From positions 1-57,102 of the forward strand of contig NZ_RZQL01000010.1 of the NCBI RefSeq assembly GCF_003997935.1: a stretch of 57,102 nt of DNA. Reading direction: 5' to 3'. The number at the start of each line of letters is the position of its first letter. Positions within the stretch are counted from its first letter, which is position 1. Below are positions 50,857 through 57,102 of the stretch, piece after piece. The DNA comes from Mesorhizobium sp. M7A.F.Ca.US.006.01.1.1. Lineage in GTDB: Bacteria; Pseudomonadota; Alphaproteobacteria; Rhizobiales; Rhizobiaceae. The translations under genes were made by a program, and so were the position numbers. The notes under the pieces were generated by a model. It had not been told where the DNA came from and did not search any database. It saw only the letters and a list, made by a program, of their open reading frames with translations.

Positions 50857-50952
50857 ATTTGCGACCCATGTCGCAAATTTAATCTCGTCGTAGCGGCGTA
50901 GCCGATTGACAGACATGGTTTTTCCTGATGTCGCTATGCTATTCGCGACATC
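50857..50952. promoter_or_regulatory. Two GTCGC palindromes upstream of the GlxA-like regulator gene
   Basis: A perfect 9-bp inverted repeat ATTTGCGAC-CCAT-GTCGCAAAT (50857-50878) is followed by a perfect 8-bp inverted repeat GATGTCGC/GCGACATC with a 10-bp spacer (50927-50952), 30 bp before the regulator's start. Both share the GTCGC/GCGAC core. Autoregulation by the AraC-type protein is likely. Confidence 0.6.
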
Positions 50953-50982
50953 CTGTTCGCGTCATGGCTGTGTGAGGTTCCC

Positions 50983-51984
50983 TTGAACGCCGTAAAGCAT
51001 CCGATCAAGCGATCGTTTGTATTCTTCCTTATTCCCGATTTCACCATGATCGCTTTTGCGACCGCGCTCGACCCCCTGCGCTCGGCCAATCGCATGCTCG
51101 GCTACGAGGCCTATCGCTGGCGCCTCGCCAGCATCGACGGCAAGCCGGTGCGCGCCTCGAACGGGGTCGAATGCGCGGTCAACACCTCGCTCGAGGACGA
51201 GCGCAAGAAGATGGCAGGCCCCGACCGGCCGAACATGGCCATCGTCTGCAGCGGCATCAATGTCGAGCGTTATCAGAACAAGTCCGCCTTCGCCTGGCTG
51301 CGCGAGGAATACAATCGCGGCGTCGCCGTCGGCGGCCTGTGCACCGGCGCGCATATCCTCGCCGCCGCCGGCCTGTTGTCCAACAAGCGCTGCGCCATCC
51401 ACTGGGAGAACCTGCCGGGCTTTTCCGAGGCGTTCCCGAAGGCCAATGTCTTTGCCGACCTCTTCGAGATCGACCAGAACATCTACACCTGCGCCGGCGG
51501 CACCGCCGCACTCGACATGATGCTGAAGCTGATCGGCGACGACTTTGACGAAAACCTCGTCAACCGCGTCTGCGAGCAGGTGCTGACCGACCGTGTGCGC
51601 AGCCCCACCGACCGCCAGCGCCTGCCACTACGCGCCCGCCTCGGCGTCCAGAACTCGAAAGTGCTGACCATCATCGAACTGATGGAGGGCAATCTGTCGG
51701 AGCCGCTGTCACTGATCGAGATCGCCGACCATGTCGACCTGTCGCGCCGCCAGATCGAGCGGCTGTTCCGCACCGAGATGGGCCGCTCCCCCGCCCGCTA
51801 TTATCTCGAAATCCGGCTCGACCGCGCCAGGCATCTCTTGATCCAGTCGTCGATGCCGGTGGTCGAGGTGGCGGTCGCCTGCGGCTTCGTCTCGGCCTCG
51901 CATTTCTCCAAATGCTACCGAGAACTCTACGCCCGCTCGCCGCAGCAGGAGCGCGTCGACCGCAAGCAGCTGCTGGCGGCCTGA
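50983..51984 (+). CDS. GlxA-family AraC-type transcriptional regulator (GbdR-like)
   Basis: A 333-aa regulator. Residues 10-190 form a DJ-1/PfpI (class I amidotransferase-like) sensor domain with GGLCTGAHILAAAGLL at the position of the catalytic Cys motif. Residues 225-330 carry the two-HTH AraC DNA-binding domain (LSLIEIADHVDLSRRQIERL and VAVACGFVSASHFSKCYREL). This layout is that of GbdR/CdhR regulators of glycine betaine, carnitine and dimethylglycine catabolism. The start is TTG at 50983 with GAGG upstream. Betaine-type ligand sensing is inferred from family and from the demethylation genes around it. Confidence 0.88.
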   Translation: MNAVKHPIKRSFVFFLIPDFTMIAFATALDPLRSANRMLGYEAYRWRLASIDGKPVRASNGVECAVNTSLEDERKKMAGPDRPNMAIVCSGINVERYQNKSAFAWLREEYNRGVAVGGLCTGAHILAAAGLLSNKRCAIHWENLPGFSEAFPKANVFADLFEIDQNIYTCAGGTAALDMMLKLIGDDFDENLVNRVCEQVLTDRVRSPTDRQRLPLRARLGVQNSKVLTIIELMEGNLSEPLSLIEIADHVDLSRRQIERLFRTEMGRSPARYYLEIRLDRARHLLIQSSMPVVEVAVACGFVSASHFSKCYRELYARSPQQERVDRKQLLAA

Positions 51985-52001
51985 TCCGATACCCCTTAGA
52001 T

Positions 52002-52011
52002 TGTCATGACA
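52002..52011. promoter_or_regulatory. Palindrome upstream of the toxin-antitoxin pair
   Basis: TGTCATGACA is a perfect 10-bp palindrome, flanked by ATTGTC direct repeats (52000-52005, 52011-52016), 43 bp before the antitoxin start. It is a plausible operator for the autoregulating antitoxin. Confidence 0.45.
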
Positions 52012-52053
52012 TTGTCTGGCAAAATGTGATATCCTTCTGCCGAAAGGTGTCAC

Positions 52054-52344
52054 ATGACCACGAGAACGACTCGATCCGAAAAACTGGACTTGCGTCTTAC
52101 CGTCGAAGCAAAGCGGACGCTCGCGACCGCAGCCGCCGTTGAACGCCGTTCGCTGAGTGATTTTGTCCTTGAAAGTGCACTTGGGCGCGCCGAGGAAACA
52201 CTGGCGGACCGACACAGCTTCTCCCTCGACGCAGAAAAATGGGCTGCGTTCATGGCGGCGCTGGATGCCCCCACGCGAGATCTTCCGCGCCTGAAGCGCC
52301 TGCTGAGTGAACCGAGCATCTTTTCCGGCCGCGATCCGGCGTGA
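52054..52344 (+). CDS. DUF1778 (TacA-type) antitoxin
   Basis: A 96-aa ribbon-helix-helix antitoxin: residues 8-40 (KLDLRLTVEAKRTLATAAAV) form the DNA-binding N-terminus, with RRSLSDFVLESALGRAEETL as the DUF1778 core. The C-terminus would wrap the toxin. Its TGA overlaps the toxin ATG-like start by four bases. It should neutralise the GNAT toxin and repress the operon. Confidence 0.9.
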   Translation: MTTRTTRSEKLDLRLTVEAKRTLATAAAVERRSLSDFVLESALGRAEETLADRHSFSLDAEKWAAFMAALDAPTRDLPRLKRLLSEPSIFSGRDPA

Positions 52345-52832
52345 GCCGGTTTCGTATCGAGAAACTGGCTCGCACGCATCTGGTGGATGTGTTCGATTGC
52401 GGCGAGCTGCCGCTCAATAGGTTTCTCGCCAGGTACGCACTTCAAAACCAGCAAGCAAATGCTTCGCAAACCTATATTGGTCTCTCCGGCGAAGATGTGG
52501 TCGGCTTCTATACGCTCGTGGTTGGTGAAGTCGCCTATGATGGTGCGCCCGAGCGATTGACGAAAGGCCTTGCGCGCCATCCGGTTCCGATAATGCTGCT
52601 GGCGCGTCTCGCGGTCAGCCTGAACTGGCAGGGCAAAGGCGTTGGCGGCGGAATGCTGCGCGATGCCATCCTGCGCAGCCTGCAGGCGGCTGACATTGCA
52701 GGCATTCGCGCGGTGACCGTACATGCCAAGGATCACAACGCCCGCGCCTTTTACGAGCGTTATGGTTTCATTCAATCCCCAACCGACCCGCTACACCTCT
52801 ATGTGCTTGTAAAGGATTTACGGAACCTTTGA
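52341..52832 (+). CDS. GNAT-family toxin (TacT-type)
   Basis: A 163-aa acetyltransferase with the acetyl-CoA motif LARLAVSLNWQGKGVGGGML and a C-terminal FYERYGFIQSPTDPLHLY. TacT-type toxins acetylate the amino acid on charged tRNA and halt translation. It is coupled to the DUF1778 antitoxin in the usual order. The start codon at 52341 is GTG. Confidence 0.9.
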   Translation: MSRFRIEKLARTHLVDVFDCGELPLNRFLARYALQNQQANASQTYIGLSGEDVVGFYTLVVGEVAYDGAPERLTKGLARHPVPIMLLARLAVSLNWQGKGVGGGMLRDAILRSLQAADIAGIRAVTVHAKDHNARAFYERYGFIQSPTDPLHLYVLVKDLRNL

Positions 52833-52869
52833 GGCACACGTAACCGGTCTGCGCTCCGCCGCCTGAACC

Positions 52870-53211
52870 TCAGTAGTCGTCGCAGGTGCATTCCGCCGAG
52901 GAGATACGGTCGTTCCAGTCAGTGCCACCCAAATTGCGGATCCTGCGCGTGATCTCGATCGAGCGGCCGCCCATCCGAGAATCCTCATAGGCCACGAGCG
53001 TGCAGCCGCGGCGAACGATCACCGACGACACACGGTCATTCCAGAACTGGCCGCCACGAAAATTTACGGAGTCCTCGGCACCCATGCCGATGGACCGCCC
53101 GCGAAAATTCCCGTTCTCGAACATGATACAGGCAGCCTGATTGTACTGGGCGCTGGCGACGTCGGCATAAAGCATCGACGCGACTGCGGTCAGGATGGCA
53201 AGACGTCTCAT
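52870..53211 (-). CDS. Secreted beta/gamma-crystallin-like (I36) protein
   Basis: A 113-aa precursor with a signal peptide (MRRLAILTAVASMLYADVAS, cleavage near ASA) and two Greek-key repeats: CIMFENGNFRGRSIGMG with FWNDRVSSVIVRRGC, and LVAYEDSRMGGRSIEIT with DWNDRISSAECTC. The repeated NDR(V/I)SS motif is the Ca-binding type of the beta/gamma-crystallin and peptidase-inhibitor I36 families. Periplasmic or secreted; role unknown. Confidence 0.87.
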   Translation of the reverse strand: MRRLAILTAVASMLYADVASAQYNQAACIMFENGNFRGRSIGMGAEDSVNFRGGQFWNDRVSSVIVRRGCTLVAYEDSRMGGRSIEITRRIRNLGGTDWNDRISSAECTCDDY

Positions 53212-53376
53212 CGGCGTTTCCTCGGTTTGGCCGCGCTCCTGGCTGGATCATGCGGCCTTGCCAGTTTGCCACTGCTTCGGTCGCGGAGGCAAGTCTGAGC
53301 GTAAGCCCGAGCAGGTAGGCAGCGGGGCAAGAATGGGGTCGGTTTGGGCCAAAGATCACGCTCGACGGGAAGAGCT

Positions 53377-54225
53377 TTAGCGGCTGTCAAACATCCAGCT
53401 GCGGTTGCGCCACATTTTCTCGCCGACCAGGCAGTCGGTGGCGGGCTTGTCCTGCGCCAATACCACCGGCGGATGCGTGGCTTCTTCCGCCGCCCATTGC
53501 GGCGAGGCCGGGCCGGCGAGTTCCAGCACCAGCTTGCGACGGATGGCTTCGGGAAACTGCGTCCAGTCATTGACCGGAATCATGAAGGCTCCGGGTCCGC
53601 CGATGACGCAGTCGCTGTAGTAGCTATCGAGATTGCTGACGTCGTAGGCGCCGGAAAAACCGCCTCGCGTCATCAGCGGCAGGCCATTGATGACGATGCC
53701 TTGCTTGATCAGATCGTCGCGGGTCAGGTTGACCGGCGCACCCTGGTTGTTGGGGCCATCGCCCGAAATGTCGATGACCCGCTTCGTGCCCTGGTAGCCG
53801 CTTTCGGCGAACAGGTCGTTGCCGAACTCCAGCGCGCCGGAGATCGAAGTGCGCCGCGCGCTGCCCGGCGGCTGCGCCGACAATTGCGCAACCACGCGTT
53901 CCGCGTCGGTGCGGCTGGCGATTACTGTCCACGGCACGATGACGCGCTGCCAGGTGGTGCCAGCCCATTCGACATAGGTGACGGCGATCTTGCCATGGGC
54001 GCCATCGGCAATGGCCTGCAGCACATTGTCGTGCGTCAAGGCGGCTGCATAGCCGTGACGCTGGATCTCGAGCTCCTCCGGCGACATCGACAGCGACACA
54101 TCGACGGCCAGCACCAGCTCGACATCGACCGGTTCGTCCGCAAGGGCCGCCGGCGCCAGCCAGAACGTCAGCGCGAACGCGGCGCAGCCTGAAAGGAAAT
54201 GTCTTGCGCAGGCAAAAGCAGACAT
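53377..54225 (-). CDS. DUF1194 domain protein (vWA-like, secreted)
   Basis: A 282-aa protein with a signal peptide (first 29 residues, ending ALA-DEP) and a DUF1194 vWA-like fold. The metal-binding MIDAS-like motif is VDVSLSMSPEELEIQ, and GDGPNNQGAPV appears later. It is exported and may bind a metal and a partner protein. It stands alone with a terminator behind the FAD/GcvT gene upstream. Confidence 0.87.
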   Translation of the reverse strand: MSAFACARHFLSGCAAFALTFWLAPAALADEPVDVELVLAVDVSLSMSPEELEIQRHGYAAALTHDNVLQAIADGAHGKIAVTYVEWAGTTWQRVIVPWTVIASRTDAERVVAQLSAQPPGSARRTSISGALEFGNDLFAESGYQGTKRVIDISGDGPNNQGAPVNLTRDDLIKQGIVINGLPLMTRGGFSGAYDVSNLDSYYSDCVIGGPGAFMIPVNDWTQFPEAIRRKLVLELAGPASPQWAAEEATHPPVVLAQDKPATDCLVGEKMWRNRSWMFDSR

Positions 54226-54263
54226 GCCGCGAAGGTAAGCGAAAACCGTCGACTTAAAAAGAG

Positions 54264-54290
54264 AAAAGCCCGGCCGATGGCCAGGCTTTT
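54264..54290 (-). terminator. Rho-independent terminator of FAD/GcvT copy 3
   Basis: The stem AAAAGCC-C-GGCC / GGCC-A-GGCTTTT has a GAT loop and one mismatch. On the minus strand it is followed by TCTCTTTTTAA. It lies 30 bp after the FAD/GcvT stop. Confidence 0.8.
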
Positions 54291-54319
54291 GCCTTCATGC
54301 CCTTTGCGCCGGCCAACAA

Positions 54320-56881
54320 TCAGCTGCGCGGCTTTAAATTCTCCGGGTCGTAGAGCGGCTTGTAGCCGACCGCAGCCACTTCGACGGGATATGTCTCACC
54401 GAAATACTCGATCGTGAGCTTGCGGCCTTCCTGGGCGTACGCCCACGGCAGATAGGCAAGACCGATATTCTTGCCGATGGTCGGGCCGTAGGCCATCGAG
54501 GTGGTAAAGGACCGCCGGCCGAGATCGTCGACCAACGTCTCGCCAGTCTTCGGATCCATCACTGGCATGGTGCCGACGGGATAGCGGGCAACGCCTTTGG
54601 AATCGACATTCTCGGTCATCACCAGCGTGCACAGCATGGCCGGTTGGTGCTCGCGGGCGCGGTATTCGACGTGCTTCGCCTTGCCGCAGAAATCGTTCTC
54701 CTTGACCTTTGGACGGGCGAGATCGGCTTCGAGCAGATTGTACTCGGTCAGAAGGTCGGCGTTCTGCAGACGCAGGCTCTTCTCCATGCGGCGGGTGTTG
54801 GCATAGGTCTCGACACCGAAAGGCATCACGCCAGTCGAGCGCAGCGCGTCCCACACAGCGAGACCGTCCTCATAGCGCATATGCAGTTCCCAGCCCTGCT
54901 CGCCGACATAAGAGATGCGGAAAGCAGTGACGTCCTTGCCGACGATCCTGACCGGCTTGATCGCCGCGAACGGGAAATTCTCGAGCGAAAGCCCATCCGG
55001 ATTTTCGACCACCTTCTGCAAGGTCGCCCGGGCGTTCGGCCCCCAGATGCCGATGGTCACATACTTCTCGGTCACGTCGGTGATGGTGACGTCGAAACCT
55101 TTGTCCTGTGCCGTGCGGCGCATGTACTGGAAGTCACGCGGGCCAGCGTCCGCGCCGTCGATCAAACGACAGCGGTCGGCCATGCGGATGACGGTAAAGT
55201 CGGCGCGCACCATGCCTTCCTCGTCGAGGAAGTGGGTGTAGATGCCCTTGCCGATGTTGTTGTCGCCGCCGATCTTGGCCGCGCACAGCCATTCCAGCAG
55301 CGCGACATGGTCGGGACCTTCGATGTCATACATGGCGAAATGCGACAGGTTGACGATGCCGCAATCCTCACTCATGGCCAGGTGTTCGGCATTGGAGACG
55401 CGCCAGAAATGGCGGTTGTCCCACTCGTTTGCACGCACCGGCACGCGTTTGCCGTATTTTTCCAAGAGATGCTGGTTGGCGGCATAGCCGTGGGCGCGCT
55501 CCCAGCCGCCCAGTTCCATGAAATAGCCGCCAAGTTCCTTCTCGCGCTCCCAGAACGGCGAGCGCCTGATGTTGCGGGCCTTGGAGAACGGTTCGCGCGG
55601 ATGCACCGCCGGATTGTAGACCTTCATCGCCGTCTCGGTGCAGCGGTCCCAGATGAACTGCTCCTTGGTCTGGTGCGGATAGAAGCGCGCATAGTCGATA
55701 GCGTGATGGTCGATTTCCGTGCGGCCGTCGGTCATCCAGTCGGCGATGAGCTTGCCCATGCCGGGACCATCCTTGACCCAGATGGCGACGGCATACCATA
55801 GGCCCCGCACCTTCTGGCTTTCGCCCATGGACGGGCCGCCATCGGCCGTCACCTGGAGAAGCCCGTTGAAGGAATGGCTCTCGTTGTAGCCGAGTTCGCC
55901 GAGGATCGGCGTCAGTTCCATGGCGCGTTCGAGCGGCGCCAGGATCTGCTCCATGTCGAGATCGCGCTGCGACGGTGAAAGCCGCGCCTGGTCCTTCTCC
56001 AGGAGGTCGCGCGGATGGCAAAGGCGCGGATTGGTCTCTTCGTAATAGCCCCATTCGATCTGCCCGCCCTCGGCTGTCTTGGGATCACCGGTGTCGCGCA
56101 TATAGGCCGAATTGCCCTGGTCGCGCAGCAGCGGCCAGCCGATCTCCTTGCCGGTGCCGGCGAACTCGTTGTAGGGACCGAAGAAGGTCAGCGGATGGTC
56201 GATCGGCATGACCGGCAGGTCTTCACCGACCATCTCCGCGATCAGCCGGCCCCATATACCGGCGCAGACGACGACATAGTCGGCCTCAATGGTGCCGCGG
56301 TCCGTCACCACGCCTGATATGCGGCCGTCCTTGACGACGAGCGACTTGGCCGATGTGTTGGCGAAGGATTTGAGCTTGCCCGAGGCTTCCGCCTGGTCGA
56401 CCAGCTTGCCGGCGACCGTCTGCGAGCGCGGGATGACCAGACCGGCATCGGGATCCCACAGGCCGCCCTGGACAATCGCTTCTTCGATGAGCGGAAATTT
56501 TTCCTTGATCTCGGCTGGCTCGATCAGCCGGGCGCGCGTGCCAAACGCCTTGGCCGAGGCGATCTTGCGCTTGATCTCTTCCATGCGGCTGTCGTCGCCG
56601 ACGCGCGCGACTTCGAGGCCGCCGATACGCGCGTAGTGGCCCATCTTCTCATAGAAATCGATGGAATAGAGCGTCGTCCAGCAGGACAGGAAATCGTGGC
56701 TGGTCGTGTAGCAGAAGTCGGAGGCGTGCGCCGTCGAGCCGATATCGGTCGGGATGCCTGATTTGTCGATGCCGACAATATCGTCCCAGCCGCGTTCGAT
56801 CAGGTGATGGGCGATCGATGCCCCGACAATACCGCCCAGGCCGACGATGACGACCTTCGCCTTTTTCGGAAACTCTGCCAT
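54320..56881 (-). CDS. FAD-dependent dehydrogenase fused to GcvT domains, copy 3 (divergent)
   Basis: An 853-aa protein with FAD motif VVIVGLGGIVGASIAHHL (10-27), an FAO middle region and C-terminal GCV_T/GCV_T_C domains. The flavin-linking histidine is kept as His52 in IGSTAHASDFCYTTS, but the neighbouring Trp of copies 1 and 2 (STWHAAG) is Ala, and the following sequence differs, so flavin attachment or substrate may differ. The ATG at 56881 with GGAG upstream is preferred to the in-frame TTG at 56896. A TGTCGCAAA box lies 68 bp upstream. It may act in catabolism of a methylated amine. Confidence 0.85.
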   Translation of the reverse strand: MAEFPKKAKVVIVGLGGIVGASIAHHLIERGWDDIVGIDKSGIPTDIGSTAHASDFCYTTSHDFLSCWTTLYSIDFYEKMGHYARIGGLEVARVGDDSRMEEIKRKIASAKAFGTRARLIEPAEIKEKFPLIEEAIVQGGLWDPDAGLVIPRSQTVAGKLVDQAEASGKLKSFANTSAKSLVVKDGRISGVVTDRGTIEADYVVVCAGIWGRLIAEMVGEDLPVMPIDHPLTFFGPYNEFAGTGKEIGWPLLRDQGNSAYMRDTGDPKTAEGGQIEWGYYEETNPRLCHPRDLLEKDQARLSPSQRDLDMEQILAPLERAMELTPILGELGYNESHSFNGLLQVTADGGPSMGESQKVRGLWYAVAIWVKDGPGMGKLIADWMTDGRTEIDHHAIDYARFYPHQTKEQFIWDRCTETAMKVYNPAVHPREPFSKARNIRRSPFWEREKELGGYFMELGGWERAHGYAANQHLLEKYGKRVPVRANEWDNRHFWRVSNAEHLAMSEDCGIVNLSHFAMYDIEGPDHVALLEWLCAAKIGGDNNIGKGIYTHFLDEEGMVRADFTVIRMADRCRLIDGADAGPRDFQYMRRTAQDKGFDVTITDVTEKYVTIGIWGPNARATLQKVVENPDGLSLENFPFAAIKPVRIVGKDVTAFRISYVGEQGWELHMRYEDGLAVWDALRSTGVMPFGVETYANTRRMEKSLRLQNADLLTEYNLLEADLARPKVKENDFCGKAKHVEYRAREHQPAMLCTLVMTENVDSKGVARYPVGTMPVMDPKTGETLVDDLGRRSFTTSMAYGPTIGKNIGLAYLPWAYAQEGRKLTIEYFGETYPVEVAAVGYKPLYDPENLKPRS

Positions 56882-56948
56882 TGCCCGCGACTCCAAAGTG
56901 ATAAAGCGGGCGGACTATAGGGCGGAGCGGCAGGACGATTGAAGCCTG

Positions 56949-56967
56949 TTTGCGACATTGGCAAAAA
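56949..56967. promoter_or_regulatory. TGTCGCAAA-type box upstream of FAD/GcvT copy 3
   Basis: TTTGCGACATTGGCAAAAA contains TTTGC-GACATTG-GCAAA and, on the minus strand, the TGTCGCAAA word seen at 38600-38665 and 50870-50878. It is 68 bp before the start. Confidence 0.5.
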
Positions 56968-57040
56968 GCCGAGCGACCAGACGGCAGAATGCTTCCTGTC
57001 GGGCGCCTTGGACGGTTCGCTTTTCGGGGTGGACGCTAAC

Positions 57041-57102
57041 TCAAGCAAACGCCCAGACGTCCTCGGCCTGGAAGCCGACCTGATAACCCGATGTCTTGAG
57101 CT
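57041..57102 (-). CDS. C-terminal fragment of an unidentified protein (cut by window edge)
   Basis: Reading leftwards from the window edge, an open frame encodes LKTSGYQVGFQAEDVWAFA and a TGA at 57041-57043. Codon choice fits a real gene end. Only about 20 residues are visible, too few to name a family. Confidence 0.4.
   Translation of the reverse strand, partial: LKTSGYQVGFQAEDVWAFA

Overview
The window looks like a chromosomal segment of a GC-rich aerobic alphaproteobacterium, most likely Mesorhizobium or a close relative in the Rhizobiales. This rests on base composition, the gene repertoire (DUF1127-like small proteins, DUF559, DUF1194, entericidin, betaine-homocysteine methyltransferase) and two 142-bp palindromic intergenic repeats of a rhizobial kind. 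There are no rRNA or tRNA genes, no CRISPR array, no insertion sequence and no prophage. The window starts inside cobQ and ends inside an unidentified minus-strand gene.

Left part (1-13 kb): cobQ (partial) coupled to a DMSP-lyase-family cupin; a valine-catabolism pair (acyl-CoA dehydrogenase, mmsB); an FAD/GcvT demethylating dehydrogenase; a Coa1-like membrane protein; a class III aminotransferase; an S9 oligopeptidase; and the first of two tandem MFS paralogues.

13-25 kb: the second MFS paralogue, then an operon of an MttB-like methyltransferase, a DUF559 gene, a second FAD/GcvT dehydrogenase and an M24-fold DMSP lyase (dddP). Next come a PhnD-like protein, a fatty-acid desaturase divergent from an XRE regulator, and a betaine/homocysteine methyltransferase.

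25-36 kb: mostly accessory functions. These are a vWA protein with its ECF sigma factor, an ArsR/SRPBCC/DUF1801/VOC cluster, an HI0933 flavoprotein, a TetR regulator with twin operators, a dienelactone hydrolase, and a GntR-MFS operon with a 35-bp palindrome at its start.

36-47 kb: the core of the window is a corrinoid/tetrahydrofolate methyl-transfer locus. It holds an 8-Cys 4Fe-4S protein, a second MttB-like methyltransferase, a corrinoid protein, DUF1638, a formyltransferase-fold protein, a PF13769 protein, a MetV-like zinc/Fe-S protein, MetF-like methylene-THF reductase, a pterin-binding methyltransferase and a RACo-type corrinoid activator. With the BHMT-like protein at 23.6 kb, these parts could form a B12-dependent methyl pathway from a quaternary amine or sulfonium compound to THF and/or homocysteine, or a methionine synthase split into separate polypeptides. 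A near-identical 22-bp palindrome precedes both the homocysteine methyltransferase and the pterin methyltransferase, which ties them to one, probably SahR-like, methionine-cycle regulator.

47-57 kb: two DUF1127-like small proteins around a hydrolase and a LysR regulator, a 44-aa small protein, a GlxA/GbdR-like AraC regulator, a TacA/TacT-type toxin-antitoxin pair, a beta/gamma-crystallin-like secreted protein, a DUF1194 protein and a third FAD/GcvT protein. TGTCGCAAA-type boxes before the GlxA regulator, the corrinoid protein/MttB divergon and the third FAD/GcvT gene suggest a local regulon.
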